The notes below the pieces were generated by a model. The model was not told where the DNA came from, made no database searches, and was given only the letters and a program-made list of their open reading frames with translations. This document shows, piece after piece, positions 17,283 through 24,529 of a stretch of 34,265 bases of DNA; positions within the stretch are counted from its first letter, which is position 1; every line of letters begins with the position of its first letter. Location: assembly GCA_018400515.1 (NCBI GenBank), contig JAGYMR010000004.1, positions 1 to 34,265 on the forward strand. Direction: 5' to 3'. The stretch comes from Tangfeifania sp. (GTDB taxonomy: Bacteria; Bacteroidota; Bacteroidia; Bacteroidales; Prolixibacteraceae). A program made the position numbers and the translations under genes.

Positions 17283-17626
17283 CCTTTAAACAAAAAGGGG
17301 AATCGTTTTTTGCCGGGGAATGAGCTTTCCGTGCAACTTAAGCTGGTACGCTGATTGCAACACACCGGCAGGGAATTCTTAAAAAAAGTTAATTATTTTA
17401 TGCGTTTTTTTGAATCACCTGCCTTCTGGCAGCCCCTTTGTTTTCTCAAATACAGTGTTTTATAAAAGCAAACATTTTTGCATGAAATTTCGTATTTTCT
17501 CAAAAGGAGGGGATGGGTAAAAAATCAGCTCCTTTTAAGTATACATTATTAATAGATTAATTTTATTTTTACATGTTCAGACGTGTTTTTTTCTATTGTA
17601 AAACTGCAAAATAAAATTTTAGCATT
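17283..17626. other. 344-bp noncoding region upstream of the small HTH gene
   Basis: No coding frame is convincing here. It holds a short hairpin CTGCC/GGCAG (17419-17432, loop TTCT) followed by a T-rich run, which may end the fusion gene transcript. It also holds a perfect 8-bp inverted repeat AAAAGGAG/CTCCTTTT (17502-17509 and 17529-17536) and a near-consensus -7 element TATTTTTA (17564-17571). The second half is AT-rich, as expected for a promoter of the next gene. Confidence 0.5.
17502..17536. promoter_or_regulatory. Inverted repeat, possible operator ahead of the HTH gene
   Basis: AAAAGGAG at 17502-17509 is the exact reverse complement of CTCCTTTT at 17529-17536, with a 19-nt spacer. 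It sits about 30 nt upstream of a -7-like TATTTTTA and about 90 nt before the small HTH gene, a position that would suit autoregulation. There is no direct evidence of binding. Confidence 0.3.
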
Positions 17627-17878
17627 ATGGAGCGCAAAATCACATTTAACGAGCTGCGAAAGATCAAAGACAGTTTACCTGACGGTTCAATAAAGAAGAT
17701 TGCCCGGGAGTTTCACCTCTCTGAAGAAACCGTCAGGAATTATTTTGGAGGCGCAAACTACACCAATGGCGCAGCAGTTGGGATCCATATGGAACCAGGC
17801 CCCAATGGGGGGATTGTTCTCCTTGATGATACGGCAATCCTGGAGCGGGCAAAGGAGCTCGTTGCCGAAACAGCTTAG
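17627..17878 (+). CDS. Small helix-turn-helix DNA-binding protein (83 aa)
   Basis: An 83-residue conserved-looking protein. Residues about 21-40 (SIKKIAREFHLSEETVRNYF) form a clear helix-turn-helix with a recognition helix over SEETVRNYF. The second half has a glycine-rich turn and a short hydrophobic strand, with VGIHMEPGPNGGIVLLDD at 51-68 and a final helix ERAKELVAE. I recall similar small proteins in Bacteroidota genomes, without an assigned function. It is monocistronic in appearance: an AT-rich 344-bp upstream region and a strong terminator 28 nt after the stop. It is likely a nucleoid or regulatory DNA-binding protein (inference). Confidence 0.8.
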   Translation: MERKITFNELRKIKDSLPDGSIKKIAREFHLSEETVRNYFGGANYTNGAAVGIHMEPGPNGGIVLLDDTAILERAKELVAETA

Positions 17879-17897
17879 GAATTTTTTTGATTTTAAC

Positions 17898-18032
17898 ATG
17901 TTAAGACTGTCCTGCAAAGGGCAGTTTTTTTATATACCGACTGAAAATATTGTAAAAGTCCCGGTGAGTCCGGACGGTTACTTACAGGAACCCCGGGATC
18001 TGGTGAGTATTCCTGAACAGGTCAAAATTTAA
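17898..18032 (+). CDS. Possible 44-residue small protein overlapping the terminator
   Basis: An ATG at 17898 opens 44 codons ending with TAA at 18030-18032. The product has a plausible mixture of residues (for example YIPTENIVKVPVSPDGYLQ) but no recognisable family. Its first codons coincide with the terminator hairpin and T-run, which argues that translation is unlikely or that the hairpin is coincidental. I see no promoter between. It is listed because the 250-bp gap holds nothing better and the frame is long for its size. Confidence 0.2.
   Translation: MLRLSCKGQFFYIPTENIVKVPVSPDGYLQEPRDLVSIPEQVKI
17906..17931 (+). terminator. Rho-independent terminator after the HTH gene
   Basis: ACTGTCC (17906-17912) pairs with GGGCAGT (17919-17925) through seven base pairs including one G-U, with a 6-nt loop TGCAAA and a run of seven Ts at 17925-17931. 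It starts 28 nt after the stop codon. Confidence 0.8.
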
Positions 18033-18128
18033 ATAAGACAGTCCGGCGGAGCCTTCGGGAGTTTATGCACCCCTTCCCCCGGAAAATCTATCAAACGCTG
18101 CTTTATTAAAAATTAAAACTATAAAAAA

Positions 18129-18929
18129 ATGAGATTATCCGTAATTTTCTTCTTTTTTGCCCTGGCCATACTGGCCGTCTCATCCTGCCAGCGGGAAGCG
18201 CCCTGGCAACCCCTTTTCAACGGAGAAAACCTTGATAACTGGGATAAATACCTAGGCACTCCGCTGGACGGATTTGAGGAACTTGCCGGGAAAGCCACCA
18301 CCGAAAAGGTTTTTTCTGTTGTGGAGGAAAACGGTGAAAAGCTTTTGCGCATATCGGGCGAAATTAATGGTTCGCTGGCTACCCGGGATACCTTTTCCAA
18401 TTATCATCTGCAGCTGGTTTATAAATGGGGTGATGAGGTTTATACCCAGCGGAACAGCGGGTTGCTTTACCACAGTTTCGGTGAATTCGGCGAAGCCCAC
18501 GAAACCTGGATGGTGAACATTGAATGCCAGTTAATGCATGGCCGGTTGGGTGACACCTACCTGATGAACAACACGACCTGCGAAACTTCGGTAGAAGAAG
18601 TTGAAGACGGTTTCAGGTTTTCAGAAAACGGTGCCGTGAAAAAGTTCGGAAGGGAATTTAACGGCCCCATGATTCAAAAAGGGAAGGATGCTGAAAACCC
18701 TGCTGGAGAATGGAATACCGTTGATTTGTACTGTTTTGACCGGACAGCTGTTCATGTCATTAACGGCCAAACAGTCATGGTGAATCAAAAAACCGGGACA
18801 ATGGAAAACGGGAATGTTGTTCCGCTCACCTCCGGGAAAATTCAGCTGCAGTCGGAAGGGGGTGAGCTTCTGGTAAGAACGTTCAGAATAAGAACTCTTC
18901 AGGAAATGCCTGCCGGCCTTCTGGAATAA
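18129..18929 (+). CDS. DUF1080 lipoprotein (3-keto-disaccharide hydrolase-like)
   Basis: The 266-residue product has a lipoprotein signal peptide with lipobox VSSC at 17-20, so Cys20 should be lipidated and the protein attached to the outer membrane. The mature part begins PLFNGENLDNWDKYLG, the typical start of DUF1080 (PF06439), a concanavalin-like fold with the common F-N-G-x-x-L-x-x-W signature. NSGLLYHSF and NIECQLMHGR in the middle and GKIQLQSEGGELLVRTFRIR near the end fit the family, which includes enzymes acting on 3-keto-glycosides. No keto-sugar pathway neighbours are visible, although an aldo/keto reductase lies about 11 kb away. The substrate is unknown. Confidence 0.88.
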   Translation: MRLSVIFFFFALAILAVSSCQREAPWQPLFNGENLDNWDKYLGTPLDGFEELAGKATTEKVFSVVEENGEKLLRISGEINGSLATRDTFSNYHLQLVYKWGDEVYTQRNSGLLYHSFGEFGEAHETWMVNIECQLMHGRLGDTYLMNNTTCETSVEEVEDGFRFSENGAVKKFGREFNGPMIQKGKDAENPAGEWNTVDLYCFDRTAVHVINGQTVMVNQKTGTMENGNVVPLTSGKIQLQSEGGELLVRTFRIRTLQEMPAGLLE

Positions 18930-19207
18930 AAACCGGGGCATGAATATTTCTCCCTCCCGGGAAGGCAGTTTCAGCATCTGTCAGGGCCATCTCCCGGAAA
19001 TCAGGGGCGTACGCCCCTTCCTTCAGCAGCAGGGCGATGAACCTTCCGGATAGTATGTCCGGGCGTCTTCGGGGCGGTTGAATTGTATCCCTGGCGGCAA
19101 AGCGGTCTTATAATTTTTTCAACTTTAGGCCGGGAGAGGATGAAAACTTCGGGGATGTTAAAATTGTTAAAATTCCGGGGAAATATTATTTTAGGCGCAT
19201 TATTTGT

Positions 19208-19215
19208 TACTTTTG
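19208..19215 (+). promoter_or_regulatory. -7 element of the acyl-CoA ligase promoter
   Basis: TACTTTTG matches TAnnTTTG exactly. Transcription from about 19220 would give a leader of about 165 nt before the ligase ATG, unusually long for this phylum. No -33 TTTG is seen at the normal distance. Confidence 0.4.
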
Positions 19216-19327
19216 TAATTAGTGATGAGCCATTGAAAAAAATCTGTTAACGGGTTGGTGATGGCTTATTTGAAAGTTTTTCAGCAGGGAGCGCATTTTT
19301 TATTCCTTCCAGTGTGCGGGGAGGTGC

Positions 19328-19344
19328 TCCCGATGCGATCGGGA
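19328..19344 (+). repeat. Tight inverted repeat in the ligase leader
   Basis: TCCCGAT (19328-19334) and ATCGGGA (19338-19344) are exact reverse complements separated by GCG, forming a 7-bp hairpin 41 nt before the ATG. There is no T-run, so it is not a simple terminator. Short palindromes of this CCCGAT-type recur in Bacteroidota intergenic regions as I recall them, so a dispersed repeat is possible. Confidence 0.4.
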
Positions 19345-19384
19345 CAAGTTATGGGTTACCGCTGAAAATTTAAAAATTTTAAGA

Positions 19385-21049
19385 ATGAAAGAAATCAGAA
19401 AATATACGCTTCCCACGCTTTTACAGGAATCAGTAGAGCGTTTTTCGGAAAGAACATCGCTTGTTTTTGTTGGGGAGCAAGGATACACCTACCGTCAGTT
19501 GGGAGAGAAGGTCGCACGTGTTGGCGGACTTCTGCAGGAACTTGGTGTAAAAAAGGGCGATAATGTCGCTTTGTTAAGTTCCAATATGCCTAACTGGGGG
19601 GTTGCATTTTTTTCTATATCCTGGGCCGGAGCTACTGCTATTCCGATATTGCCCGACTTTCATGCAAATGAGATCAAATCGATCCTGAGGCATTCAGAGG
19701 CGAAAGTCATGTTTGTTTCGAATGAGTTATTCCAGAAGCTTGATGGAGAGACCAAAAGTTTGCCGGAGCAATTGATTCTCATTGATCATTTTTCGCTCAT
19801 CCCCGAAGGGATTGTTGCTTCGGCGGCCGGGGCCCTCAAAAGTTCCCTGGACGGGGTAAAGGAGATGACTGTCCCTGCGGATGTCGGTGAAGAAGACCTG
19901 GCTTCCATCATTTATACTTCAGGAACCACCGGCAGCTCTAAAGGGGTTATGCTCACGCACAAGAATCTGGTTTGGACGGCGGAAAAGTCCTATACCTTTC
20001 AGGAGATTAACCCGGAGGACCGTTTTCTTTCGGTGTTGCCCCTGTCACATACCTTTGAAAACACCATCAGTTTTCTTCTTCCCATGATGTTCGGAGCTTC
20101 CGTTCACTACCTCCCGAAGCCTCCCGTTCCTTCTGTTTTGCTTCCGGCATTTGAAAAGGTAAAACCGACCATCATGCTGGTCGTTCCGTTAATTATTGAA
20201 AAAGTTTTCAGGTCCAAAATATATCCGGCATTTCAAAAATCCCCCGTAACCCGGATGCTATATTCATTTTCTCCGGCAAGGAAAGTCTTACACCGGATCG
20301 CCGGAAGAAAGTTGTATAAAACATTTGGCGGAAAACTCCGGTTTTTTGGCATTGGTGGAGCGAAGCTGGATCCTTTGGTTGAGCGCTTTTTGATGGAAGG
20401 AAAATTTCCTTATGCCATCGGGTATGGACTTACAGAGACATCTCCGTTGCTGGCTGGGGCCGTTGGTAAAAATGTAAAACTGGGATCCACCGGAACGGCC
20501 CTCGAAGGGGTGCAACTCCGGCTGGGGGATGCGGACCTTGCCACCGGGGAAGGTGAAATTCAGGCAAAGGGCCCCAATATAATGAAAGGATATTACAAAG
20601 CACCTGAGCTAACACGCCAGGTTTTTACTGAAGATGGCTGGTTCAGGACCGGCGACCGGGGCATGTTCGACAAAGATCATTTTCTTTACATCCGTGGCCG
20701 AATAAAAACCATGATTGTTGGGGCCAGCGGGGAGAATATTTATCCCGAAGAAATTGAATCTGTGATCAATAAGATGCGTTTTGTGCTTGAATCACTGGTC
20801 GTAGAGAAGAAAGGCAAACTGGTCGCAATGGTTCATCTCAACAGGGAAGAGATTGACCTTCATTTTAAAAACTTGAAAGCAGAGGCCCAGCAGTTTCTTT
20901 ACAATAAATATGAGGATATTCTTGCTGAAATTCAAAAAAAGGTGAACGCCGAGGTCAATAAATTTTCAAAATTGCAGCAGGTGATTCTTCAGCCCCATCC
21001 ATTCGAAAAGACGCCGACAAAAAAAATCAAACGTTTTTTGTACGCCTGA
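19385..21049 (+). CDS. Long-chain fatty acid-CoA ligase (AMP-forming)
   Basis: This ANL-superfamily enzyme activates a fatty acid with ATP and CoA, through an acyl-AMP, at the cytoplasmic membrane face. At 554 residues the core is complete: the phosphate-binding loop YTSGTTGSSKG at 177-187, the adenine motif GYGLTETSP in the middle, the GWFRTGD motif and the hinge/K-containing segment GRIKTMIVGASGENIYPEEIE, then a C-terminal subdomain ending KTPTKKIKRFLYA with the catalytic Lys region. The start ATG at 19385 directly precedes the domain. It is separated from purM by 204 nt and appears monocistronic. Chain-length preference cannot be read. Confidence 0.92.
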   Translation: MKEIRKYTLPTLLQESVERFSERTSLVFVGEQGYTYRQLGEKVARVGGLLQELGVKKGDNVALLSSNMPNWGVAFFSISWAGATAIPILPDFHANEIKSILRHSEAKVMFVSNELFQKLDGETKSLPEQLILIDHFSLIPEGIVASAAGALKSSLDGVKEMTVPADVGEEDLASIIYTSGTTGSSKGVMLTHKNLVWTAEKSYTFQEINPEDRFLSVLPLSHTFENTISFLLPMMFGASVHYLPKPPVPSVLLPAFEKVKPTIMLVVPLIIEKVFRSKIYPAFQKSPVTRMLYSFSPARKVLHRIAGRKLYKTFGGKLRFFGIGGAKLDPLVERFLMEGKFPYAIGYGLTETSPLLAGAVGKNVKLGSTGTALEGVQLRLGDADLATGEGEIQAKGPNIMKGYYKAPELTRQVFTEDGWFRTGDRGMFDKDHFLYIRGRIKTMIVGASGENIYPEEIESVINKMRFVLESLVVEKKGKLVAMVHLNREEIDLHFKNLKAEAQQFLYNKYEDILAEIQKKVNAEVNKFSKLQQVILQPHPFEKTPTKKIKRFLYA

Positions 21050-21227
21050 ATGTTTCTTTCCCGGGAATTTGCACCGACGCCTCCCCGGAGGTACTGCTGC
21101 CGGCATGAAGGGCGATCTGTTTTCTGAAACGGCTGGATCGCAGCTTTTAACATGCGGATGGTCCTGGCCGGGACTCTCCGGCGGCCGGATAAACGCATTC
21201 AATCCACCATTTATACCGTGAATTTAT

Positions 21228-21235
21228 TAATTTTG
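21228..21235 (+). promoter_or_regulatory. -7 element of the purM-prfA-pyrF promoter
   Basis: TAATTTTG at 21228-21235 fits TAnnTTTG exactly. The predicted transcription start near 21242 leaves only about 12 nt before the purM ATG at 21254. A matching -33 TTTG is not visible. Confidence 0.5.
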
Positions 21236-21253
21236 TATTTTTAAACAGGATCA

Positions 21254-22426
21254 ATGGTTATTGAATCGAGATACAATGCGCGAGGTGTTTCTGCTTCGAA
21301 AGAGGATGTTCACAATGCCATCCGGAATGTAGATAAGGGGCTGTATCCTAAAGCATTTTGTAAGGTCATTCCCGACATTTTGGGAGGTGACTCCCGCATG
21401 TGCAACGTCATGCATGCAGATGGCGCCGGTACAAAATCGGCCCTGGCTTATATGTATTGGAAAGAAACCGGTGATTTGTCCGTGTGGAAAGGGATTGCAC
21501 AGGATGCTCTTGTAATGAATCTGGATGATTTGTTGTGTGTGGGAGCCACCGGAAATATACTGGTATCTTCCACCATCGGCCGGAATAAAAATAAGATTCC
21601 CGGGGAGGTCATCGCTGCCATCATCAGCGGAACCGAGGAGCTACTTGCCCGTTTGCGGGCCATGGGCATCCCCATTTTTTCCACTGGCGGAGAAACGGCT
21701 GATGTCGGGGATTTGGTACGGACCATTATTGTTGATTCAACAGTAGTTTGCCGGATGAGGCGTGAAGATGTCATTCTGGCGGAAAATATTTCAGCAGGTG
21801 ATGTGATCGTCGGGCTCTCCTCCTCAGGGAAGGCCTCCTACGAAAATGAATACAACGGGGGAATGGGTAGTAACGGGCTTACTTCAGCACGGCACGATGT
21901 GTTTGCCGGCTATCTGGCCCGGAAATACCCCGAAAGTTTTGACCCGGAATTGCCCCGGGATCTTGTTTATTCGGGCAGTTACGGATTGACCACCCAAATT
22001 GAGCAACTGGGAGTGGATGCCGGCAGGCTTGTACTTTCTCCTACCCGCACCTATGCTCCCGTGATAAAAAAGGTGCTCGAAAAATTCCGGCCGCAAGTCT
22101 CCGGAATGATCCACTGTTCCGGAGGGGCTCAGACAAAAGTATTGCATTTTGTCGATCAGGTCCATGTAATAAAAGACCATATGTTTCCGGTTCCTCCGCT
22201 CTTTCAGATGATCAGGAAAGAGTCCGGAACCGGTTGGAAAGAGATGTATAAAGTTTTTAATATGGGGCACCGCTTTGAAATTTACGCCAAACCGGAAGTG
22301 GCCGGTGAAATTGTTTCCATTTCAAAGTCTTTTGGCATCGATGCGCAAGTCGTTGGGCGGGTGGCGCCTTATGAAGGAAAAAAACTGACCATTGAGACAG
22401 CGAACGGAAAATTTGTTTATGAATAA
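21254..22426 (+). CDS. purM: Phosphoribosylformylglycinamidine cyclo-ligase (AIR synthetase)
   Basis: PurM closes the imidazole ring in de novo purine synthesis, converting FGAM to AIR with ATP. The glycine-rich ATP-binding region and substrate motifs are recognisable: HADGAGTKSALAY near residue 55, ALVMNLDDLLCVGA (84-97), STGGETADVGDLVR in the middle, and VIVGLSSSGKASYENEYNGGMGSNGLT as the family dimer/phosphate loop. At 390 residues it is longer than the E. coli enzyme and matches the variant I know from Bacteroidota. The ATG at 21254 sits directly after a -7 element. It is first in a tight cluster with prfA (3 nt) and pyrF, and these are likely cotranscribed. Confidence 0.93.
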   Translation: MVIESRYNARGVSASKEDVHNAIRNVDKGLYPKAFCKVIPDILGGDSRMCNVMHADGAGTKSALAYMYWKETGDLSVWKGIAQDALVMNLDDLLCVGATGNILVSSTIGRNKNKIPGEVIAAIISGTEELLARLRAMGIPIFSTGGETADVGDLVRTIIVDSTVVCRMRREDVILAENISAGDVIVGLSSSGKASYENEYNGGMGSNGLTSARHDVFAGYLARKYPESFDPELPRDLVYSGSYGLTTQIEQLGVDAGRLVLSPTRTYAPVIKKVLEKFRPQVSGMIHCSGGAQTKVLHFVDQVHVIKDHMFPVPPLFQMIRKESGTGWKEMYKVFNMGHRFEIYAKPEVAGEIVSISKSFGIDAQVVGRVAPYEGKKLTIETANGKFVYE

Positions 22427-22429
22427 GGT

Positions 22430-23515
22430 ATGGAAGAATATGCATTGCTACAAAAATATGAGTCGGTAAAACATCGCTTCGAAGAGGTGCAGCAGTTGAT
22501 TACCGATCCGGAGATTATTGCTGACATGAAACGCTATGTGAAGCTTAACCAGGAATACAAAAACCTGGAGAAACTGCTGGCTGTTTTTAAGGAGTACAAG
22601 AACCTGGTGGATAACCTTGAATCGGGGAAAGAGATGCTGGCAGAAGAGACCGATGAGGAGCTTCGCGAAATGGCGCGGGAAGAGATGGAGCAGGCGGAGA
22701 AAAAAATTCCGGAAAAGGAGCAGGAGATAAAAATGTTGCTGGTTCCTTCCGATCCGGAGGACGGGAAAAATGCCATTCTGGAGATCCGGGCAGGAACAGG
22801 AGGGGATGAAGCCAGTATTTTTGCCGGGGACCTTTTCCGGATGTACTCCAGGTTTTGTGAAAAAAAGGGATGGCGCTTGGAGGTAACCAATCAAAATGAA
22901 GGAACCGCCGGAGGTTTCAAGGAGATTGTCGCAAAAGTCAGCGGTGACGGCGTTTATGGTGTATTGAAATATGAATCCGGCGTTCACCGCGTTCAGCGGG
23001 TACCACAAACCGAAACCCAGGGAAGGGTGCATACCTCGGCAGCAACGGTGGCTGTTCTGCCCGAAGCGGAGGAATTTGATGTGGAACTTAAAGAGGCCGA
23101 CATAAAAAAAGATACCTTTTGTGCTTCCGGTCCGGGAGGACAATCGGTGAATACCACCTACTCGGCAGTTAGGCTAACCCATAACCCTACCGGCATTGTT
23201 GTTACCTGCCAGGATGAAAAATCACAGATCAAAAACCTGGCAAAAGCCATGAACGAATTGCGGACCCGCATTTACAACATGGAATACCAAAAATACATCG
23301 ATGAGATCGCCTCTAAGCGGAAAACCATGGTTTCCTCCGGCGACCGCTCGGCAAAGATCCGTACTTACAACTGGCCCCAGGGGCGTGTCACCGATCACCG
23401 GATCAACCTGACCTTGTATAACCTGCAAGCCATTATTAACGGAGAGGTCGATGAGATCATCGAAAAACTGATGATTGAAGAGAATGCGGAAAAACTGAAA
23501 GAAGCAGAAATATAG
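22430..23515 (+). CDS. prfA: Peptide chain release factor 1
   Basis: RF1 reads UAA and UAG and triggers peptide release. The 361-residue protein carries the universal GGQ at 236-238, inside the [13 protein letters not shown] segment, and the RF1 tripeptide anticodon PxT as P192-Q-T194 within [16 protein letters not shown]2 would have SPF. The N-terminal alpha-helical domain and the GGDEASIF segment (124-131) are as expected. It starts 3 nt after purM and ends 5 nt before pyrF. The methyltransferase gene prmC, often near prfA, is absent here. Confident. Confidence 0.97.
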   Translation: MEEYALLQKYESVKHRFEEVQQLITDPEIIADMKRYVKLNQEYKNLEKLLAVFKEYKNLVDNLESGKEMLAEETDEELREMAREEMEQAEKKIPEKEQEIKMLLVPSDPEDGKNAILEIRAGTGGDEASIFAGDLFRMYSRFCEKKGWRLEVTNQNEGTAGGFKEIVAKVSGDGVYGVLKYESGVHRVQRVPQTETQGRVHTSAATVAVLPEAEEFDVELKEADIKKDTFCASGPGGQSVNTTYSAVRLTHNPTGIVVTCQDEKSQIKNLAKAMNELRTRIYNMEYQKYIDEIASKRKTMVSSGDRSAKIRTYNWPQGRVTDHRINLTLYNLQAIINGEVDEIIEKLMIEENAEKLKEAEI

Positions 23516-23520
23516 AATAC

Positions 23521-24354
23521 ATGAACCGGGAACAACTATTTGAACAAATTCAAAAAAAACGCAGTTTCCTTTGCGTTGGACTGGATACGGATGTGAACCG
23601 GATTCCAAGGCATTTGCTGGATACTTCTGATCCGGTGTTTTCATTCAATAAAGAGATCATTGATGCCACTGCCGAATATGCCGTGGCATATAAACCCAAT
23701 CTTGCTTTTTATGAAAGCCTCGGCTGGCAGGGATGGGAAGCCCTTGAAAAAACGGTGGTATACCTGCAGTCGAAACACCCCGGGGTTTTCCTGATTGCCG
23801 ATGCTAAGCGGGGGGATATCGGGAACACTTCCGCGCTTTATGCCCGGGCTTTCTTCGACAAACTCGGTTTTGATGCCGTTACCGTGGCCCCCTACATGGG
23901 GGAAGATTCGATAAAACCGTTTATGGGGTACCTGGATAAATGGGTGATCATTCTGGCTTTAACCTCGAATAACGGATCTTCCGATTTTCAGTATCTGAAA
24001 AACCGGGAAAACGGGGATGAACTTTTCAAAACGGTCTTAAAAACAGCTCAAAAATGGGGCTCCCCCGAAAATATGATGTTTGTGGTTGGAGCTACCCGGG
24101 CTGAAAAACTGAAAGTGATCCGGGAGATCGTACCGGAACATTTTTTGCTTGTTCCGGGAGTAGGGGCTCAGGGGGGAAGCCTGGAAGATGTAGCTGCCTA
24201 TGGAATGAATGAGCAGTGCGGCCTTTTGGTGAATTCTTCCCGTGGCATCATTTATGCATCATCAGGGATGGATTATGCCGTTAAGGCAGGCGAAGCAGCA
24301 AAACGGGTCCGGGAAAACATGGAAAGTCTGCTGAAGGCAAAAGGGATAATCTAA
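23521..24354 (+). CDS. pyrF: Orotidine 5'-phosphate decarboxylase (type 2)
   Basis: PyrF decarboxylates OMP to UMP, the last step of de novo pyrimidine synthesis. FLCVGLDTD (16-24) opens the TIM barrel and the catalytic Asp-Lys-Asp array is complete as D94-A-K96-R-G-D99 in [12 protein letters not shown]. The C-terminal phosphate-binding region reads [11 protein letters not shown] and [12 protein letters not shown]. The 277-residue length and these patterns fit the bacterial type 2 subfamily. Last of the purM-prfA-pyrF cluster. Confident. Confidence 0.96.
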   Translation: MNREQLFEQIQKKRSFLCVGLDTDVNRIPRHLLDTSDPVFSFNKEIIDATAEYAVAYKPNLAFYESLGWQGWEALEKTVVYLQSKHPGVFLIADAKRGDIGNTSALYARAFFDKLGFDAVTVAPYMGEDSIKPFMGYLDKWVIILALTSNNGSSDFQYLKNRENGDELFKTVLKTAQKWGSPENMMFVVGATRAEKLKVIREIVPEHFLLVPGVGAQGGSLEDVAAYGMNEQCGLLVNSSRGIIYASSGMDYAVKAGEAAKRVRENMESLLKAKGII

Positions 24355-24374
24355 GGACAGGGCCCATGGAACTC

Positions 24375-24418
24375 GCATGTATTTTAATTATCACCATGGA
24401 TGTAAATATTATACATGC
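24375..24418. repeat. Inverted repeat downstream of pyrF
   Basis: GCATGTAT (24375-24382) and ATACATGC (24411-24418) are exact reverse complements with 28 nt between. It follows the pyrF stop and precedes the two-component genes. There is no T-run directly after it, so it could be a weak terminator or a protein-binding site. Confidence 0.3.
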
Positions 24419-24517
24419 TCGTTTCGTGTGTTTTATTAAAAAATGTTTCAGGGAGGCGTAGAAGGTTAGGGCTTGTTAAATATTGTTAATAAGGTTACCT
24501 TCAGCTTTTTATAAAAT

Positions 24518-24525
24518 TATCTTTG
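24518..24525 (+). promoter_or_regulatory. -7 element immediately before rprX
   Basis: TATCTTTG matches TAnnTTTG exactly and ends only 4 nt before the ATG at 24530. The expected start of transcription falls at or within a few bases of the start codon, implying a leaderless or nearly leaderless message. No -33 element is obvious. Confidence 0.5.
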
Positions 24526-24529
24526 TGGT

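Larger units (their letters stand above)
18930..19384. other. 455-bp noncoding region upstream of the acyl-CoA ligase
   Basis: No credible protein frame. The first half is GC-rich and hairpin-rich: a perfect 16-nt palindrome AGGGGCGTACGCCCCT at 19003-19018, a CCGGA/TCCGG hairpin at 19046-19062, and a CTTCGGGGC segment at 19067-19075 that resembles part of the FMN riboswitch consensus. The second half holds a perfect -7 element TACTTTTG (19208-19215) and a 7-bp inverted repeat at 19328-19344. It may be a long structured leader or a decayed element. Confidence 0.5.

Noticed and set aside
21050..21253. Possible riboswitch ahead of purM
   Set aside because: The 204-bp gap shows no purine, PRPP or ZTP aptamer signature that I can recognise, and the predicted transcription start lies only about 12 nt before the ATG.
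22448..23143. 231-codon minus-strand frame opposite prfA
   Set aside because: Antisense to an intact RF1 gene with all motifs; its low-complexity Phe/Leu/His-rich product is typical of a shadow frame.
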